A stretch of 64,000 nt of DNA from Viola odorata (Eukaryota; Streptophyta; Magnoliopsida; Malpighiales; Violaceae): the NCBI GenBank assembly GCA_963691705.1, contig OY829538.1, positions 30,710,836-30,774,835 on the forward strand. Direction: 5' to 3'. Below the pieces are notes generated by a model, which was not told the DNA's origin, did no database searches, and saw only the letters and a program-made list of their open reading frames with translations. Position 1 is the stretch's first letter; each line of letters opens with the position of its first letter. Shown piece after piece: positions 1 through 10,393 of this stretch. The translations under genes were made by a program, and so were the position numbers.

Positions 1-678
1 TCGCCTAGGAGACCGACTGTGACTCCTTGGTGAACGGGTTTGATACCTTCTGCTGCTAGATCTGTCATCGTGTCGAGAGGACATATCCCTATCCATCTCG
101 TTTCGTCTATCATCCCAATAACCCCTATCTTCCACGCGCCCTTGTTCACCTGGGAATGTAGGAATTTCACGCATGACCTGCACTGAAGATTCTAATTGTC
201 TAGATGTTGGTTGTATAAGACTGACGGGAGCCACTGTTGTAGACAGAGTCAAAGTCATGCTTTCATGTTGTCGAGGTGACAAGGGTCAATCCGTAATAAT
301 CGACGGGGTAAATAATACATGAGAAGGAATCACTGATCTAGAAACATTAGGAGTAGATCCAGTGGCTAATGCAGTCAAATATTCTATCTGAGCGCGTAAA
401 GCTATCAAAGAGTCTACATAAGTATTATTTGATTCGTGCACCATAGTTCCCCCCGGAGGAGGAGTAAAGAAACTAGAACCTGCGGCCTAGAAAGGCGAGA
501 CACTCACTTGGGAGGATACCGCTCCCATCGTTGGCCTAAAGAGGAAATCCATTGATGCAGAAGGTGTTCCTTGCATTGTAGTGGAAACAACAATAGTCGT
601 GGAAGGAAACAACTCTCTACGGGAAATAAGAGGAATACCAAATGATTGGGGTGACGTGGAATCTGAATTAGAAGCCAT
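1..678 (-). pseudogene. Tat-lineage Ty3/gypsy gag, 5' part, broken
   Basis: On the minus strand an ATG at 678 opens a reading frame beginning MASNSDSTSPQSFGIPLISR, 60 bp after a retrotransposon primer-binding-like site. It is Ser/Thr/Pro-rich, then meets an in-frame TAG at 489-487. The same frame continues with a GSSFFTPPPGG segment to another in-frame TGA near 285. Further left it becomes Arg/Ser/Asp-rich (repeated RSHSRSPR-like residues), as seen in N-terminal gag of plant Tat-type elements. The conserved gag core and pol would lie left of the window. The assignment rests on position behind PBS and LTR plus composition, since no catalytic domain is visible. It is probably non-functional because of the stops. 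Confidence 0.55.
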
Positions 679-736
679 GGTCCTTCGACCTCCAGAAGGA
701 GATTAGAGCTTGGCTATTAAGGATGCTCACTTAATT

Positions 737-766
737 AAACCAAAACTCTCAATGAAAGCACCAATT
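737..766 (-). other. Primer-binding-like site of Tat-type element A
   Basis: Reading the minus strand, the LTR ends with CTTATCA and is followed by AATTGGTGCTTTCATTGAG. The same TTGGTGCT core follows the LTR end at 42072-42087 and occurs next to 23925, so it marks a shared minus-strand initiation site of this group. The matching tRNA was not identified. Confidence 0.6.
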
Positions 767-1193
767 TGATAAGATTCTAGCTCCTATTGGAGGGTAGAAG
801 GGTAAAATGATTTCCTGGGATCGTTGTTCCTCTCCATCCGGTGTACCTGAAAAGCACCGGAGGGGGTCTCCAGCGTAGACTCGCCGATGCTTAAGTCAGT
901 ATGAGTAGTGAAAATGGCAGAGTTTTTACCAGAAATATTAGGCTTACCTCAAATCTTGCATGTTGGAGTATTTATAGGCGAAATATAGGCGTTACTTATA
1001 GGGGGTAGGCGTTATCTTGGGACGATAACGCCTGTGCTTTTTGATAATAGAAGCTTCATCTTGGGATTCCGCGCGGTAAGAGGAGTGATAGCGATAGCGA
1101 CAGCTGCTTATCCTGGTTGTCAGCTACAATGTTCCGGTCTTGATACCTTACGCAAGGACGGAAATACCCTTGGAGTCGAGTCAATAGTTATCA
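767..1193 (-). mobile_element. 5' LTR of Tat-type element A (427 bp)
   Basis: In plus coordinates the block runs from TGATAAGATTC to AGTTATCA, giving TGATAA/TTATCA ends. The minus strand has a TATA box (CCTATAAATA, about 978-969), consistent with minus-strand transcription toward the gag at 678. The box AAGTCAGTATGAGT and the neighbouring GGAGGGGGTCTCC are shared with the LTR at 15958-16472, which makes the two LTRs relatives. Immediately right lies Athila-like gag sequence, so this element inserted into an older Athila-like copy. Confidence 0.7.
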
Positions 1194-2222
1194 GGTTCAT
1201 CCTGTATTGTTCTCTTTCTCCTTTCGAACTCCATCGCCTCTTGCCAATTCTTATACCTTGGTATGCCACTGTCTCTTTTCTATCTGGAAAATTCATACCG
1301 CTCCTAAGACTAATTGCATTAACGATGTACTTTTCCCTGTCCTTTAATAGAAGCTTCATCTGCTCCCAGATTTCTGTCAGCGTAGCTTGTTGCTGAGAAA
1401 ATCTGTTATCTATTTCTTCATCGCGCGTTGGGCCAGTAATCTGCAATTGCTGAGGTGGTGCGAGTAATTCATTCTAATTGAAACCATAGGTTGCATCCAA
1501 TTAGATAGTGGTTTCTTCCACTATTGCTGGTTGTAATGTGTTCGCTGTTGAGATTTGGTTGTTATTTAGGCCAGAAGCACCTGTGGAAAGATTTTGAATA
1601 AAGTTAGCAAAACTAGCAATTTCTTGTTCCAACGTAGTTGAATTAACAGAAAGTGTAATAGGTTTAGAATGTCCTAAAGAGCCATAATTATTGCAATTCT
1701 CAGCCATCGTTTGAAGCAATTGTTTTGCTTGAGTCGGGGTAAGGTCTTGTATAGATCCTCCACCCGCAACATCCAACCTTTCTTTGTCGTTATGATTCAT
1801 TCTGTCATAGAAATACTGGATCAGAGCTTGATCAGCTACTTTGTACATAGGGTTGGTGTCTTGCAAATATTTGAATCTCTGATAATATTCCCCTAAGTTC
1901 TTGTTCCCTTTTGTTGGATGGAAACGAGATTTTTTCTTGCTGCTCCGACTTTGGCTGCATTCCAATATTTATTCACGAAGGCTCTGGACATTTGAGCCTA
2001 TGTGCTAATAGTATTATGAAGTAAACTGTGGAACCAATTCCTTGCTGAACCTTTCAATGACCACTGGAAATCCTTTAGCTTTGCCCTCTCAATGGGGACA
2101 TCGCGAGGTTTAAACATGTCACGTTCCAAGTGAAAATCCCTCAAGTGGATGTGAGGATTATCATTGGAATGACCATGGAACTTTTTCAAGTTGTGGATAA
2201 CAACGATCTTGATCTTTTTCAA
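1194..2222 (-). pseudogene. Athila-like Ty3/gypsy gag pseudogene
   Basis: Minus-strand reading gives, in order, NPHIHLRDFHLERD, then FQWSLKGSARNWFHSL (2222-1998), then after a stop and frame change YYQRFKYLQDTNP, ALIQYFYDRM and LDVAGGGSIQDLTPTQAKQL (1965-1501), and finally an AISLRSG motif (1446-1194). This order (HLREF, FPFSLKG-A-W, GL, DAAAGG, LRSGK) is the retrotransposon gag of the Athila lineage, which builds the intracellular particle. The frame is broken by a stop near 1998, a frameshift around 1965 and another stop near 1501. It is then interrupted by the element A LTR at 1193. Clearly a decayed copy; no pol is visible here. Confidence 0.8.
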
Positions 2223-3290
2223 GTTCCTTGCTTCCCTCCTATATCAACATCAGCTTAGGTACGCTTAGAGATAACGCCTTACCAATCAGCACCTTGTTGG
2301 TTAAAGGGTTTACCGAGTTAGCAGCTGGCTTGAGTCGATTGCACCTCTATGGTATGTTAATCCTCAATGGCTTAGGGGAAGACAACTCCAGACTAGTATC
2401 CTTGGTCGTCAATCGGGACAAGATCTGATTAACCTTTCTCCCTACTGTTTCTTGGATACACCTAGTAGCACGTAGGAGTCTACTTCGATCTTCTTGGTCA
2501 ATAATCCACAACCAAAAATAATGATAGTTGCGTTATCTACTTGGTTCTAGGTTAGCTACTCCTAGAATCAAACAAAGAACACGTTAAGAATAATCACGAG
2601 ATCAATTAAATGCAGATGTAAAGATTAATAAGAATGATTAGATCTCATGCATATTCATGCTCTTGCCTTATTGCCTCTACTAAGAAAATGGTGTTTAGCT
2701 ACTCATACACATAATTAAAAAACAAATAGAAATGTATTAGAAATGGTGGAATATCCTTCATTTCCGAAGGAGCAAAATGTATGTGAAAATGTATCCAAAA
2801 ATTCAAAATCAGAGAAGGAGTCGCCCTCCTCAAAATCCTAGGAAGAGTAAATAAGTAGTTTCCAAAAATAATCAAAAGCGTAAATTAAGGAGATTGTATC
2901 CTAATCAACTTAAATTATATTTGATTGCTCTCATCCTCATAAGGAAATAAATCCGATCAGATTAGAGAAGCGCATCTTGAATCATCCGAGTTTAGCGCTA
3001 TGACAAAAGAAATTTGAATCCATTAATCTTAGTGGTTCTTATATCATAAGTAACTTCAGTAACTAAACAAAATGAACTAAAGGCTATAACAATGGTAAGA
3101 AAGCCAAAAGTAATATGTAAAGTCATTTTTCTCTATGACCAAACGGTTAGAAGTTTGAATCCTATCATCAACATAAAGTATGGTGGGCATGTGCAATTTT
3201 CAAGCTTAAAGGGTTTTCACTTAAGGAGATGTATGGAGATAATAATAAATCTTTGGGCCTCACTTAGAAGCAATGGTTTTGAGTATACTG
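2223..3290. other. No gene seen; AT-rich intergenic or old repeat sequence
   Basis: No reading frame with recognisable similarity. The stretch probably includes the 5' leader of the Athila-like gag copy (nearest 2222) and then anonymous AT-rich sequence. A short open stretch at 3092-3415 shows no domain and runs into the LTR that starts at 3291. Confidence 0.5.
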
Positions 3291-3950
3291 TGATACGAGG
3301 GTGGACCCGTCCATGTATGCACGCTCTCACCTACATGTCCCGCTCACCCTCGCGTAGAGCACCAATGCAAAACCCTAACCAAAATACCAAGGCAGTCGGG
3401 TGGTTATGGTCGTAGACATGGGCCATGAGCCAGACCATGAAGTCTTGGCAGACTTGAGTTTTTTAGTGACTTGTAGTTCACTTAAAGGACAAGCATGTCT
3501 ATTCCTCAAAGTCAGCCACATCCTCCTTTTGTGAAGAATATGTAATAATTATGTACTATAAATAAACTATGTTAGCCATTTTTAGGTCTTTTCTTGAATT
3601 TTGTGAGTAAACTCCTTTTAAAGACCAATATACCTTAGGTGTGGATTTAGGGTTGTAATCATCTTCTCCAAACGGTTGGGTTGCTCAAGATCATTACTTT
3701 ATAGGGTCAATCTTGGAAAGAGATCCTCTTTACTATTTCAGCAAGGTTGCCTAAGCTTGACTTAGGAGGGTTTGTCATAATAAAGGGTTTATTTCTTGTT
3801 TTCATCTTCAATCAAACACCTTTCATTCCATAATCTTATCATCAAGTGTTTCTTATCATTTGTCATCACCAACCTCACATAAGAGGGCCAGACCTGTCTT
3901 GCCTTGAATCTTTGGTTCCATCCCTCCAAATCGGAACCAAACTCGTATCA
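3291..3950 (+). mobile_element. Lone plus-strand gypsy LTR (660 bp)
   Basis: The ends are inverted repeats: TGATACGAG at 3291 and CTCGTATCA ending at 3950. A plant TATA box (CTATAAATAAA) lies near 3553. The LTR is directly followed by a PBS (3953-3964). Ends and PBS match the style of the gypsy elements at 4484-9627 and 10394-15957, so it is probably another member of that group. Its internal region is missing: about 25 bp past the PBS the sequence joins decayed pararetrovirus DNA. Confidence 0.75.
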
Positions 3951-3952
3951 TG

Positions 3953-3964
3953 TGGTAGCGGAGC
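3953..3964 (+). other. Primer-binding site TGGTAGCGGAGC
   Basis: Two bases after the LTR end. It resembles the initiator-tRNA-Met PBS TGGTATCAGAGC with two changes. The same variant occurs in the minus-strand elements near 8810 and 7298. Confidence 0.7.
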
Positions 3965-3965
3965 T

Positions 3966-4483
3966 CAAGGCTGCCATCTAGAGGAGAACTTGTCTTCTCT
4001 TATAATAATAATTTATCTTCACTTGGGATAAGATATTGTAAATAAGGATCATCTGGATTATCACTGAGGTTGAGATATACACGTGTCAGGCTTTCATCAA
4101 TGGTATCTAATCCTTGAGTAGCTTGTTGTGCAGGGGATGACGTTGAAGTTGTCGTATTTGGTTGGAGTTTGAGACGTTTGGTATGATAGTACTGTTGGAA
4201 GTCGTCTTGATACATTCTTGTGTATTCAAGTGGGATAAATTCTCATGGAGCATCCTCTTTCATTGTTGGCCAGATTTCTTCTAGGATCTTGCGGTTGAGT
4301 TCACTGATTTGTTTCTAATAAAGGCGCATGTCTTTTTCTTGGAAATCCCATGGATAGCCAAACTCATAATCGTTGGATGAATAAAGAGTGACTTGAGGAA
4401 ATGGAACCAAATCGTTTGTAGCAGCATTAGTAATGATGCGGTGTGGACAACGAAAGATTAGAACCATGAATACATTTAGAAAA
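3966..4483 (-). pseudogene. Endogenous pararetrovirus fragment, downstream part (tentative)
   Basis: Minus-strand frames at 4503-4315 and 4215-4000 contain a Pro/Tyr/Trp-rich stretch with GYPWDFQEKD, then FQQYYHTKRLKL and a Ser/Thr-rich acidic tail. They are separated by single stops, so they read as one decayed coding region. The region lies directly beyond a gypsy insertion whose other side carries an RNase H end of Caulimoviridae type (9628-10393), on the same strand and in the expected order. I infer both flanks were one viral insertion. No protein family is certain for this half on its own. Confidence 0.4.
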
Positions 4484-5307
4484 TTGATGCGATCCGACCT
4501 CATTTTAATGAGTCAGATCATGTCAATAGATCTAGCTTGACTTACCCGATAAAGCCCGATCAATTATAGACAATAAACACAAGAATTGGACATGGATTTG
4601 GAGAAAAATGCAGCAAAATTTTAGAGAATGAAGATGAACAAAAATCTAGAAATTAAAGGAAGATTTACGGATAGAAATTCAATTAGAATTGATCAATAAA
4701 TAGGCAAGCATTCAAATCAACTTATAATCAATCATTCACCAATGGGAATCCATAATATTCATTCAATACAAATTACCCAATTTCTAATCAATCTAAGCAA
4801 GAACATGAAATCAAAAGATTGAAGGTCAGAGGTTTTACTTGCAATGAATCAAGGAGCCTCTAAAGCTTGATCCTTACAAGGTGAGTTTAAGGTGTTTAGA
4901 GGGAGGAGTACTCTCTAACTCAAGCAATAAACACTCATCAAAAACTAAGGAAGAAAGATGAAGAAGAAAGCTATTTATACTAAGTACAAAAGGCCTTGAA
5001 AACACTCTTCTTGGAAGCCAAAAATGTCTCTGACGGTATACTGTTAAGAGCCTAACGGTATACCACTAGCTTCGTTCCATTTTAGTGAAAAATAGCCACT
5101 TTCTGGTGGTATGTCGCTAGTGTCTAGCGGTATGCCGTGAGGTGCAGTCTTTATGGTTGTCTTGGGCAAGTCGTGATAAAAGCTCGGCCACGCAGGTGGC
5201 CTCGGGTTGGCACGAATCTCGCCTACTTTTGATGACCCCGGGCATGTCTCTCGGCCTCCGAATGTGTGCTCATTCATCACCGAAATGAAGTTAAGTGTGA
5301 TCGTATC
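4484..5307 (-). repeat. 3' LTR of minus-strand gag-only gypsy
   Basis: About 824 bp, matching 8823-9627 over most of its length with scattered substitutions and small indels, so the insertion is not recent. It contains several GCGGTAT(A/G)CCG(C/T)TAG-like palindromic boxes near 5033-5135. Confidence 0.8.
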
Positions 5308-5637
5308 ATCACCTTTCCCTTCGAAAGGATTCGTCCTCAAATCCATTGCTTTAAATTTGTGGTCGTGACTTGGGCGCACACAACTCAACATTCCTTGCAA
5401 GGAGCACATCACTAGAAGTTCATGATGTTGGCTAGGAATGTAGCAAAGGAAATGATCCTCATAAGCACCGAAATCCTTAACCAAACCCATAGGAAATTTC
5501 TGCAAAGGAGAATCAAACATAGAAAAGAAAGGATCATCTATGTTAGAATACAAGACATTTTCTCTATCCTTTTCCCCACTTTTTTCACTTTCCCAATTAA
5601 TATCTTCATTTAGAATATCATCTATGTTAGAATACAA
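5308..5637 (-). pseudogene. Gypsy 3' coding tail and polypurine tract
   Basis: A minus-strand frame from 5637 contains two copies of a YSNIDD stretch, DHFLCYIPS and then DLRTNPFEGKGDD. The last motif spans the polypurine tract (GAAGGGAAAGGTGA on the minus strand, about 5322-5309) and runs into the 3' LTR. An (L)RTN(P)F-EGG-NDT ending over the PPT also occurs in the plus-strand relative near 15060-15105, linking the two elements. The protein has no recognised enzymatic domain. Confidence 0.55.
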
Positions 5638-6898
5638 GACATTAATGTCTATAAAGGGTTTTCAAAACCTTGAAAGATATTTTGCTCAATGTGATCACCC
5701 GATTCATTTCCAAGGTTACATTCACGCTCAATGGCACGCTTACTCTTTTCACTCCCCAATGTAACCCTCCCAAATTTAAACAACGGGTTGATAAAAATAT
5801 CAAACACATCTAACCCCACGTGTTTACCCGATTCACTCCCGAGTGTTTGGTAGCACTCACCCGACTCATCCCCAAGTGTTTGGTGACTCTCACCCAACAC
5901 ACTCCCGAGTGTTTGGCTACACTCACCCAACTCTTTCCCAACTATTTGGGTACACTCACCCCCAATTGTCTCTCTACTCATCTCACTAATAGGGTGCCCA
6001 ACCATATCATTCTCAACATATTCATTAATTACACCATCCTCAAGTCCACAATTCTCGCTCTTCAACACAAGAGTTTTATGCATATTATCTCCAATTACAT
6101 CGCAATCAACAACTAATTTTGGCTTACTTGGGCAGCGTTGGGATAAGCTAAGGCTTGCCTTCATTGGAGACTCACTTGCTTCCACTTTCAATGCAAAACG
6201 GTACATGGATTATAAATTTGCAAACTCATAAAGTTCAACTCGGTGTCTAATTCTTTCATTCAATCTACTTTCAAACAGCACCATGATCATGCCCTCATCG
6301 TCTTCTTGAATGTGAGTTTTGATGAGTAAGTCATCAAACTCGATGTAGTAATCTTTCACACATGTAGACCCTTGCTGGAGAGAGGACAATTCATCTTCTA
6401 ATATTCATTGATGGTGTGAGGGTACAAACTATTTTCGCATCATGTGTCGCATTTCATCCCAAGTTGCAATTGGCTATATTCGAGTTCTTTCTCCTTTACG
6501 GCTCATATGGTACCACCAATCATAGGCACGGTCATCAAATGTCATGGCGGCAAGCTTGATTTTCTATTTTTCTAAGAGTTGATGGCATTCGAAGGTTTTT
6601 ACATGGTAGTACTCACATTCAATGAATTCAGCTAGAGAGGACGTTCCTCTAAAGAGGGGAAGTTGAGATTGTCAATGTCGAGAATTGGTGTGGACATGAT
6701 GGTTGTGTCTACTAGTAGAGGGGCCATGGCCAAGGCTTTGTCTCGAGGAACCGAGGCCATAGCTTGAGTGAGGAGGAGAAGGTGTAGGTGCTCGACCTTG
6801 GGTTCTATCATGATTGTTTCAGACTTGTGTGCTTGTGTGGAGGACGGTTCTTCTAGAATTGGAGCCATGACCAAGGCTTTGACAGGAATAGGAACCTA

Positions 6899-7550
6899 TG
6901 TTAGGTATTACCTGAGTAGGAGACCGAAAGATAACTTAGATTGAGAAAGATAAACGACAAGTAAACAAGACAAGGGATTAATGTGGTATCGGTCTAGCGT
7001 CACTCCACAAGTCACACAAATATTATTGCTCTCAATATTCGTTGGTTTTACAATTACAAGAGAGTCTATTTATAGGGAAAGGGTCGGCCTCCATTCCCTA
7101 CATTAGCAATGTGGTAAATCAGACTCCACATACCCAATAATCTCCCACTTGGGGACTGATCACAGGTCCACTCTCACAGCTTCTTCTGATACAGCAAATC
7201 CTAGATTTGCATCTTCCAAAATCCAAAGTTTGCACCATCAAACTTGTCGATCTTTATCTTCCCATTGTCTGCCATCACTCCTACTCGCTAACCTTGCTCC
7301 GCTACCAGTTGTTAGGTATTACCTGAGTAGGAGATCGAAAGATAACCTAGATTGAGAAAGATAAACGACAAGTAAACAAGATAAGGGATTAACGTGGTAT
7401 CGGTCTAGCCGCACTCCACAAGTCACATAAATATTATTGCTCCCAATATTCGTTAGTTTTACAATTACAAGAGAGTCAATTTATAGGGAAAGGACCGGCC
7501 CCCATTCCCTACGTTAGCGATGTGGTATATCAGACTCCACATACCCAACA
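6899..7550 (-). mobile_element. TRIM: 652-bp terminal-repeat retrotransposon in miniature
   Basis: Two direct repeats of 241 bp (6899-7139 and 7310-7550) flank a 170-bp internal region. Target duplications ACCTA lie at 6894-6898 and 7551-7555. On the minus strand the right repeat ends CTAACA and is followed by PBS TGGTAGCGGAGC (about 7307-7296). A purine-rich CAAGTGGGAGA lies next to the left repeat. A TATA box (CCTATAAATAG, minus) is present in each repeat. There is no coding capacity, so it must have been mobilised by another element's proteins. It sits inside the gag of the host gypsy element and is therefore younger. Confidence 0.88.
7140..7309 (-). other. TRIM internal region with PBS and PPT
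   Basis: Only 170 bp between the 241-bp LTRs. The PBS is at the right end and the purine-rich tract at the left end on the minus strand. No reading frame of note. Confidence 0.8.
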
Positions 7551-7985
7551 ACCTAGGCCATAGCTTGAGACATGAGAGCTTGGAGATCCTCCGTAGTCTT
7601 CATATTCACAACCACTTGCGTCACCTTGATCTTGGTATTCACCCGCACTATCAATACCATGCTCATTGTCATCGTCACCATAAGACTCATATGCCTCATT
7701 ACCATGAGATTGGTAACTACTACACGTCCGAGATGAACTCCCATCACCATTCGAATGACGGCTAGTGACACCATAGGAACCATCATCATCAACACTAGCC
7801 AGTTGGTAGCCATCATCACCATTGGAATGGTTGTTATCGTTGCCATAGGAGCCATACTCATCAATACTAGACGGTTGGTAACCTTCATCATAGGATTCAT
7901 ATCCATCATCACCACCGCATTGGTAGCTACCATCATCATCACACATTTCTTGGCCATACCATTCACTATCAACCTCTTGTGACAT

Positions 7986-8822
7986 TATGCCTGTAAAATT
8001 AAAAAGCTATATATCCATAGGTGTTAGTGGAACAAAGACTCCCTCACATGTATCTCTCATGTTTAGCTCTCTCAAAATTGCTCTCACAAAATTCTCAACT
8101 CATAAGCTCACTATTGATCAATCCTTTCATCTTAAATAATAACCACAAGACTCAATAAGAAGAGCACACAAATATGAGACTTAGCACAATAATTTCAACC
8201 AAGAAAGAAGAAGGAAATTTGGTTGACAAACAATGAAAAAGTTGTGCTTGATGGAGTTGTTCTTGGACACACCTATAGCTTCGGCACTTAAAAACAAATA
8301 TACAATGATGACTAGAAATCACGAAATTAATTAGGGATATTCCTAAGGCATAGAGATACAACTTCCATGAAGGATAGAAAGGAAAATTTTGGCTGGAATA
8401 CACTATAAATAGACCAACAACACAGGCTGCACTTTTCTCGGGTGAAAGTTGTGCAACTTTCTGGTTTGGCCAAAATGTATAAGAGTTCCATAAAATTTCT
8501 GGACGACTCAAGAATAAAGATTTATACACACAAGAAGAAGTTTGTTGACACCGAATTTCAGAATTTTCTGGGCGGGTTCAAATAATTGGACAGATATGAA
8601 AATGTTCAAGAACACCAAGAACACCAAAAATTTGAAAAAATGGTAATTCTCAAATTTGTTGTTCAAATGGCTTAATTTCTTCACCAAAAGTTCAAAAAAT
8701 TCAAGACAATCATAAATGACACAAGATTAGAGGTTTTTAACCTTAGATTTTACTTCAATTTTGAACGATTGCAAAAATTCAAAAACCTAGAAAAACTCAA
8801 GCAAATTGGCTCCGCTACCACT
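7986..8822 (-). other. 5' leader of minus-strand gypsy, with PBS at 8822-8810
   Basis: Between the 5' LTR and the gag ATG at 7985. The PBS reads AGTGGTAGCGGAGCC on the minus strand, directly after the LTR end. The leader is AT-rich and contains a CTATAAATAG-like box on the plus strand near 8404. Fragments such as AAATTTCTGG and GGCCAAAATG recall the satellite repeats at 29535-30420. Confidence 0.55.
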
Positions 8823-9627
8823 TGATGCGATCCAGCCTTATTTTAATGAGTCGGATCGTGTTAATAGATAAATCCCGATCAATTATAGATAATAAACACA
8901 AGAATCGGACATGGATATGTAGAAAAACGCAACGAAATTTTAGAGAATAAAGATGAACAAAAATCTAGAAATTAAAGGAAGATTTACGAATAGAAATTCA
9001 ATTAGAATTGATCAATCAATAGGCAAGCATTCAAAGCAACTTATAATCAATCATCCACCAATGGGAATCCATAATATTTTCAATACAAATTACGGAAGTT
9101 CTAATCAATCTTAAGTAAGAACATGAAATTAAAAGATTGAAGGTAAGATATTTTACTTACAATGAATCATGGAGCCTCCAAAGCTTGATCCTTGCAAGGT
9201 GATTTTTTTAAGGTGTTTAGAGGGAGGAGTACTCTCTAACTCAAGCAATAAACACTCATCAAAAACTAAGGAAGAAATATGAAGAAGAAAGCTATTTATA
9301 CTAAGTACAAAAGGCCTTGAAAATACTCTTCTCAGAAGCCAAAAATGTCTCTGGTGGTATACCGTTAAGATCCTAACGGTATACTGCTAGCTTCGTTCCA
9401 TTTTAGTGAAAAACAACCACTTCCTGGCGGTATGCCACTAATGTCTGGCGGTATGCCGCTAGGTGCAGTCTTCATAGCTATCTTGGGCAAGTCGCGGGAA
9501 AAGTTCGGCCACACTGATGGCCTCGGGTTGGCACGGATCTCGCCTATTTTTGGTGATCCCGGGCATGTCTCTCGGCCTCCGAATGTGTGCTCATTCATCT
9601 CTGAAATGAAGCTAAGCGTGATCGTAT
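8823..9627 (-). repeat. 5' LTR of minus-strand gag-only gypsy
   Basis: About 805 bp, the partner of 4484-5307. On the minus strand it begins TGATACGATCACG and ends GGATCGCATCA. It contains the GCGGTATGCCGC-type boxes at about 9354-9462. Confidence 0.8.
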
Positions 9628-10393
9628 CAAGAACCCATTTGAGTAATAGAATGTTTTGAGTGTCTGCTGGTATTCATCCATGCTTCTCTACAAATGACTT
9701 CCTAGTAGGAAAGAGAATGATAACATTGTATAAATGGTGTAATATACTCGTCATGCTCAAAGTTTGGCATATGTTGTGCCATTAGGACGAGATGTCATCA
9801 TTTCTTAATGTTTAATTGAATACCTGTATAATAATTTTGACACATATACCAAAAGAAGTGGAGTACCTCTATAAGTACATGAAACAAAGAGGTGAGGCGA
9901 AACAGGTGGATGAAAGGGTATTTGGGGTGTAGTCCAACGGGTTTGATTATGGTTTCACCATACTTACGAATGATCTCAGATTGATATCGAAGAATGAGTG
10001 TGTATGACTCTTGATCAAGGGTATTTTGATGCAAAAGTTCTGGAATTTCTGGGGGAATGTGTTTAGATAAAGGATGAGGAAAATAAGAGAGTGGGTTGCT
10101 GGAAGAAGAGTGACTCATCATATGAATGGAAGGAAGGTTGGAGGGGTTTGGTGGTCTGGACAAGAAATCAGGGATAAGGTTGGTATTGCCGGAGATATGT
10201 GTGACAGAGAAGGAATACTTACTAAACCATTGAGACTAGTGGAGAAGTTGAGCATTTGGGATTTACTTTTGTTTTAACTGTAACATCTTTGGGAATTGGG
10301 GCAACCATTTCAACCATAAAGTGATGGCTGACAAAATGGAATTCAAACTTTTTGATGGCATTTTTTACAGTAAGGATCTCTTTGAAGGTGGAG
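9628..10393 (-). pseudogene. Endogenous pararetrovirus (Caulimoviridae-like) RNase H end, decayed
   Basis: Minus-strand reading from about 10390 shows residues typical of the C-terminal RNase H part of plant pararetrovirus polymerases: an EFHFVSHHFMVEM stretch, later WFSKYSFSVTH and IPDFLSRPP. A Pro/His-rich tail continues to about 9798. The coding sequence has a frameshift around 10300 and at least two in-frame stops before 10210, so it is a dead fossil. It is cut by gypsy insertions on both sides (9627 and 10394). An LTR retrotransposon RNase H is the alternative, but the spacing and the SKY-F-V-HI / DFLSRP pattern favour a pararetrovirus. Confidence 0.6.

Larger units (their letters stand above)
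5649..7985 (-). pseudogene. Gypsy gag, low-complexity and repeat-bearing, interrupted by TRIM
   Basis: The minus-strand ATG at 7985 starts MSQEVDSEWYGQEM, followed by Asp/Gly/Ser/Tyr-rich repeats (GDDGY...GSYG) down to about 7551, where the TRIM inserted. Beyond it the frame resumes, and a gag core is readable at about 6620-6240 (DRAYDWWYHM, then an EYY/DDLL region) with stops near 6410 and 6206. The final part (6206-5649) carries an 11-12 residue repeat with the core GE(C/S)-QTLG at about 5950-5820. The function would be particle formation. Stops and the TRIM make it defective. Confidence 0.6.
4484..9627 (-). mobile_element. Gag-only Ty3/gypsy element, minus strand (5.1 kb)
   Basis: The two LTRs (4484-5307 and 8823-9627) share long collinear sequence, TGATACGATC...GGATCGCATCA ends read on the minus strand, and a TATA box (about 4980 and 9304). 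The PBS lies at 8822-8810 and a polypurine tract just right of 5307. The internal region (5308-8822, including a 652-bp TRIM) holds only a decayed gag and a short tail frame. No protease, reverse transcriptase or integrase is visible. It therefore looks like a non-autonomous gypsy element relying on a partner's pol. It splits a pararetrovirus-like sequence. I could not find a convincing target-site duplication. Confidence 0.75.

Noticed and set aside
7520..7982. Overlapping His-, Met- and Ile-rich open frames on both strands opposite the gypsy gag
   Set aside because: They are other-frame readings of the GDDGY/GSYG repeat codons and have no independent support.
4484..9627. A 5-bp target duplication for the minus-strand gypsy
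   Set aside because: The bases just outside the two LTRs (AAAAT and AGAAC) do not match, so no target duplication is claimed.
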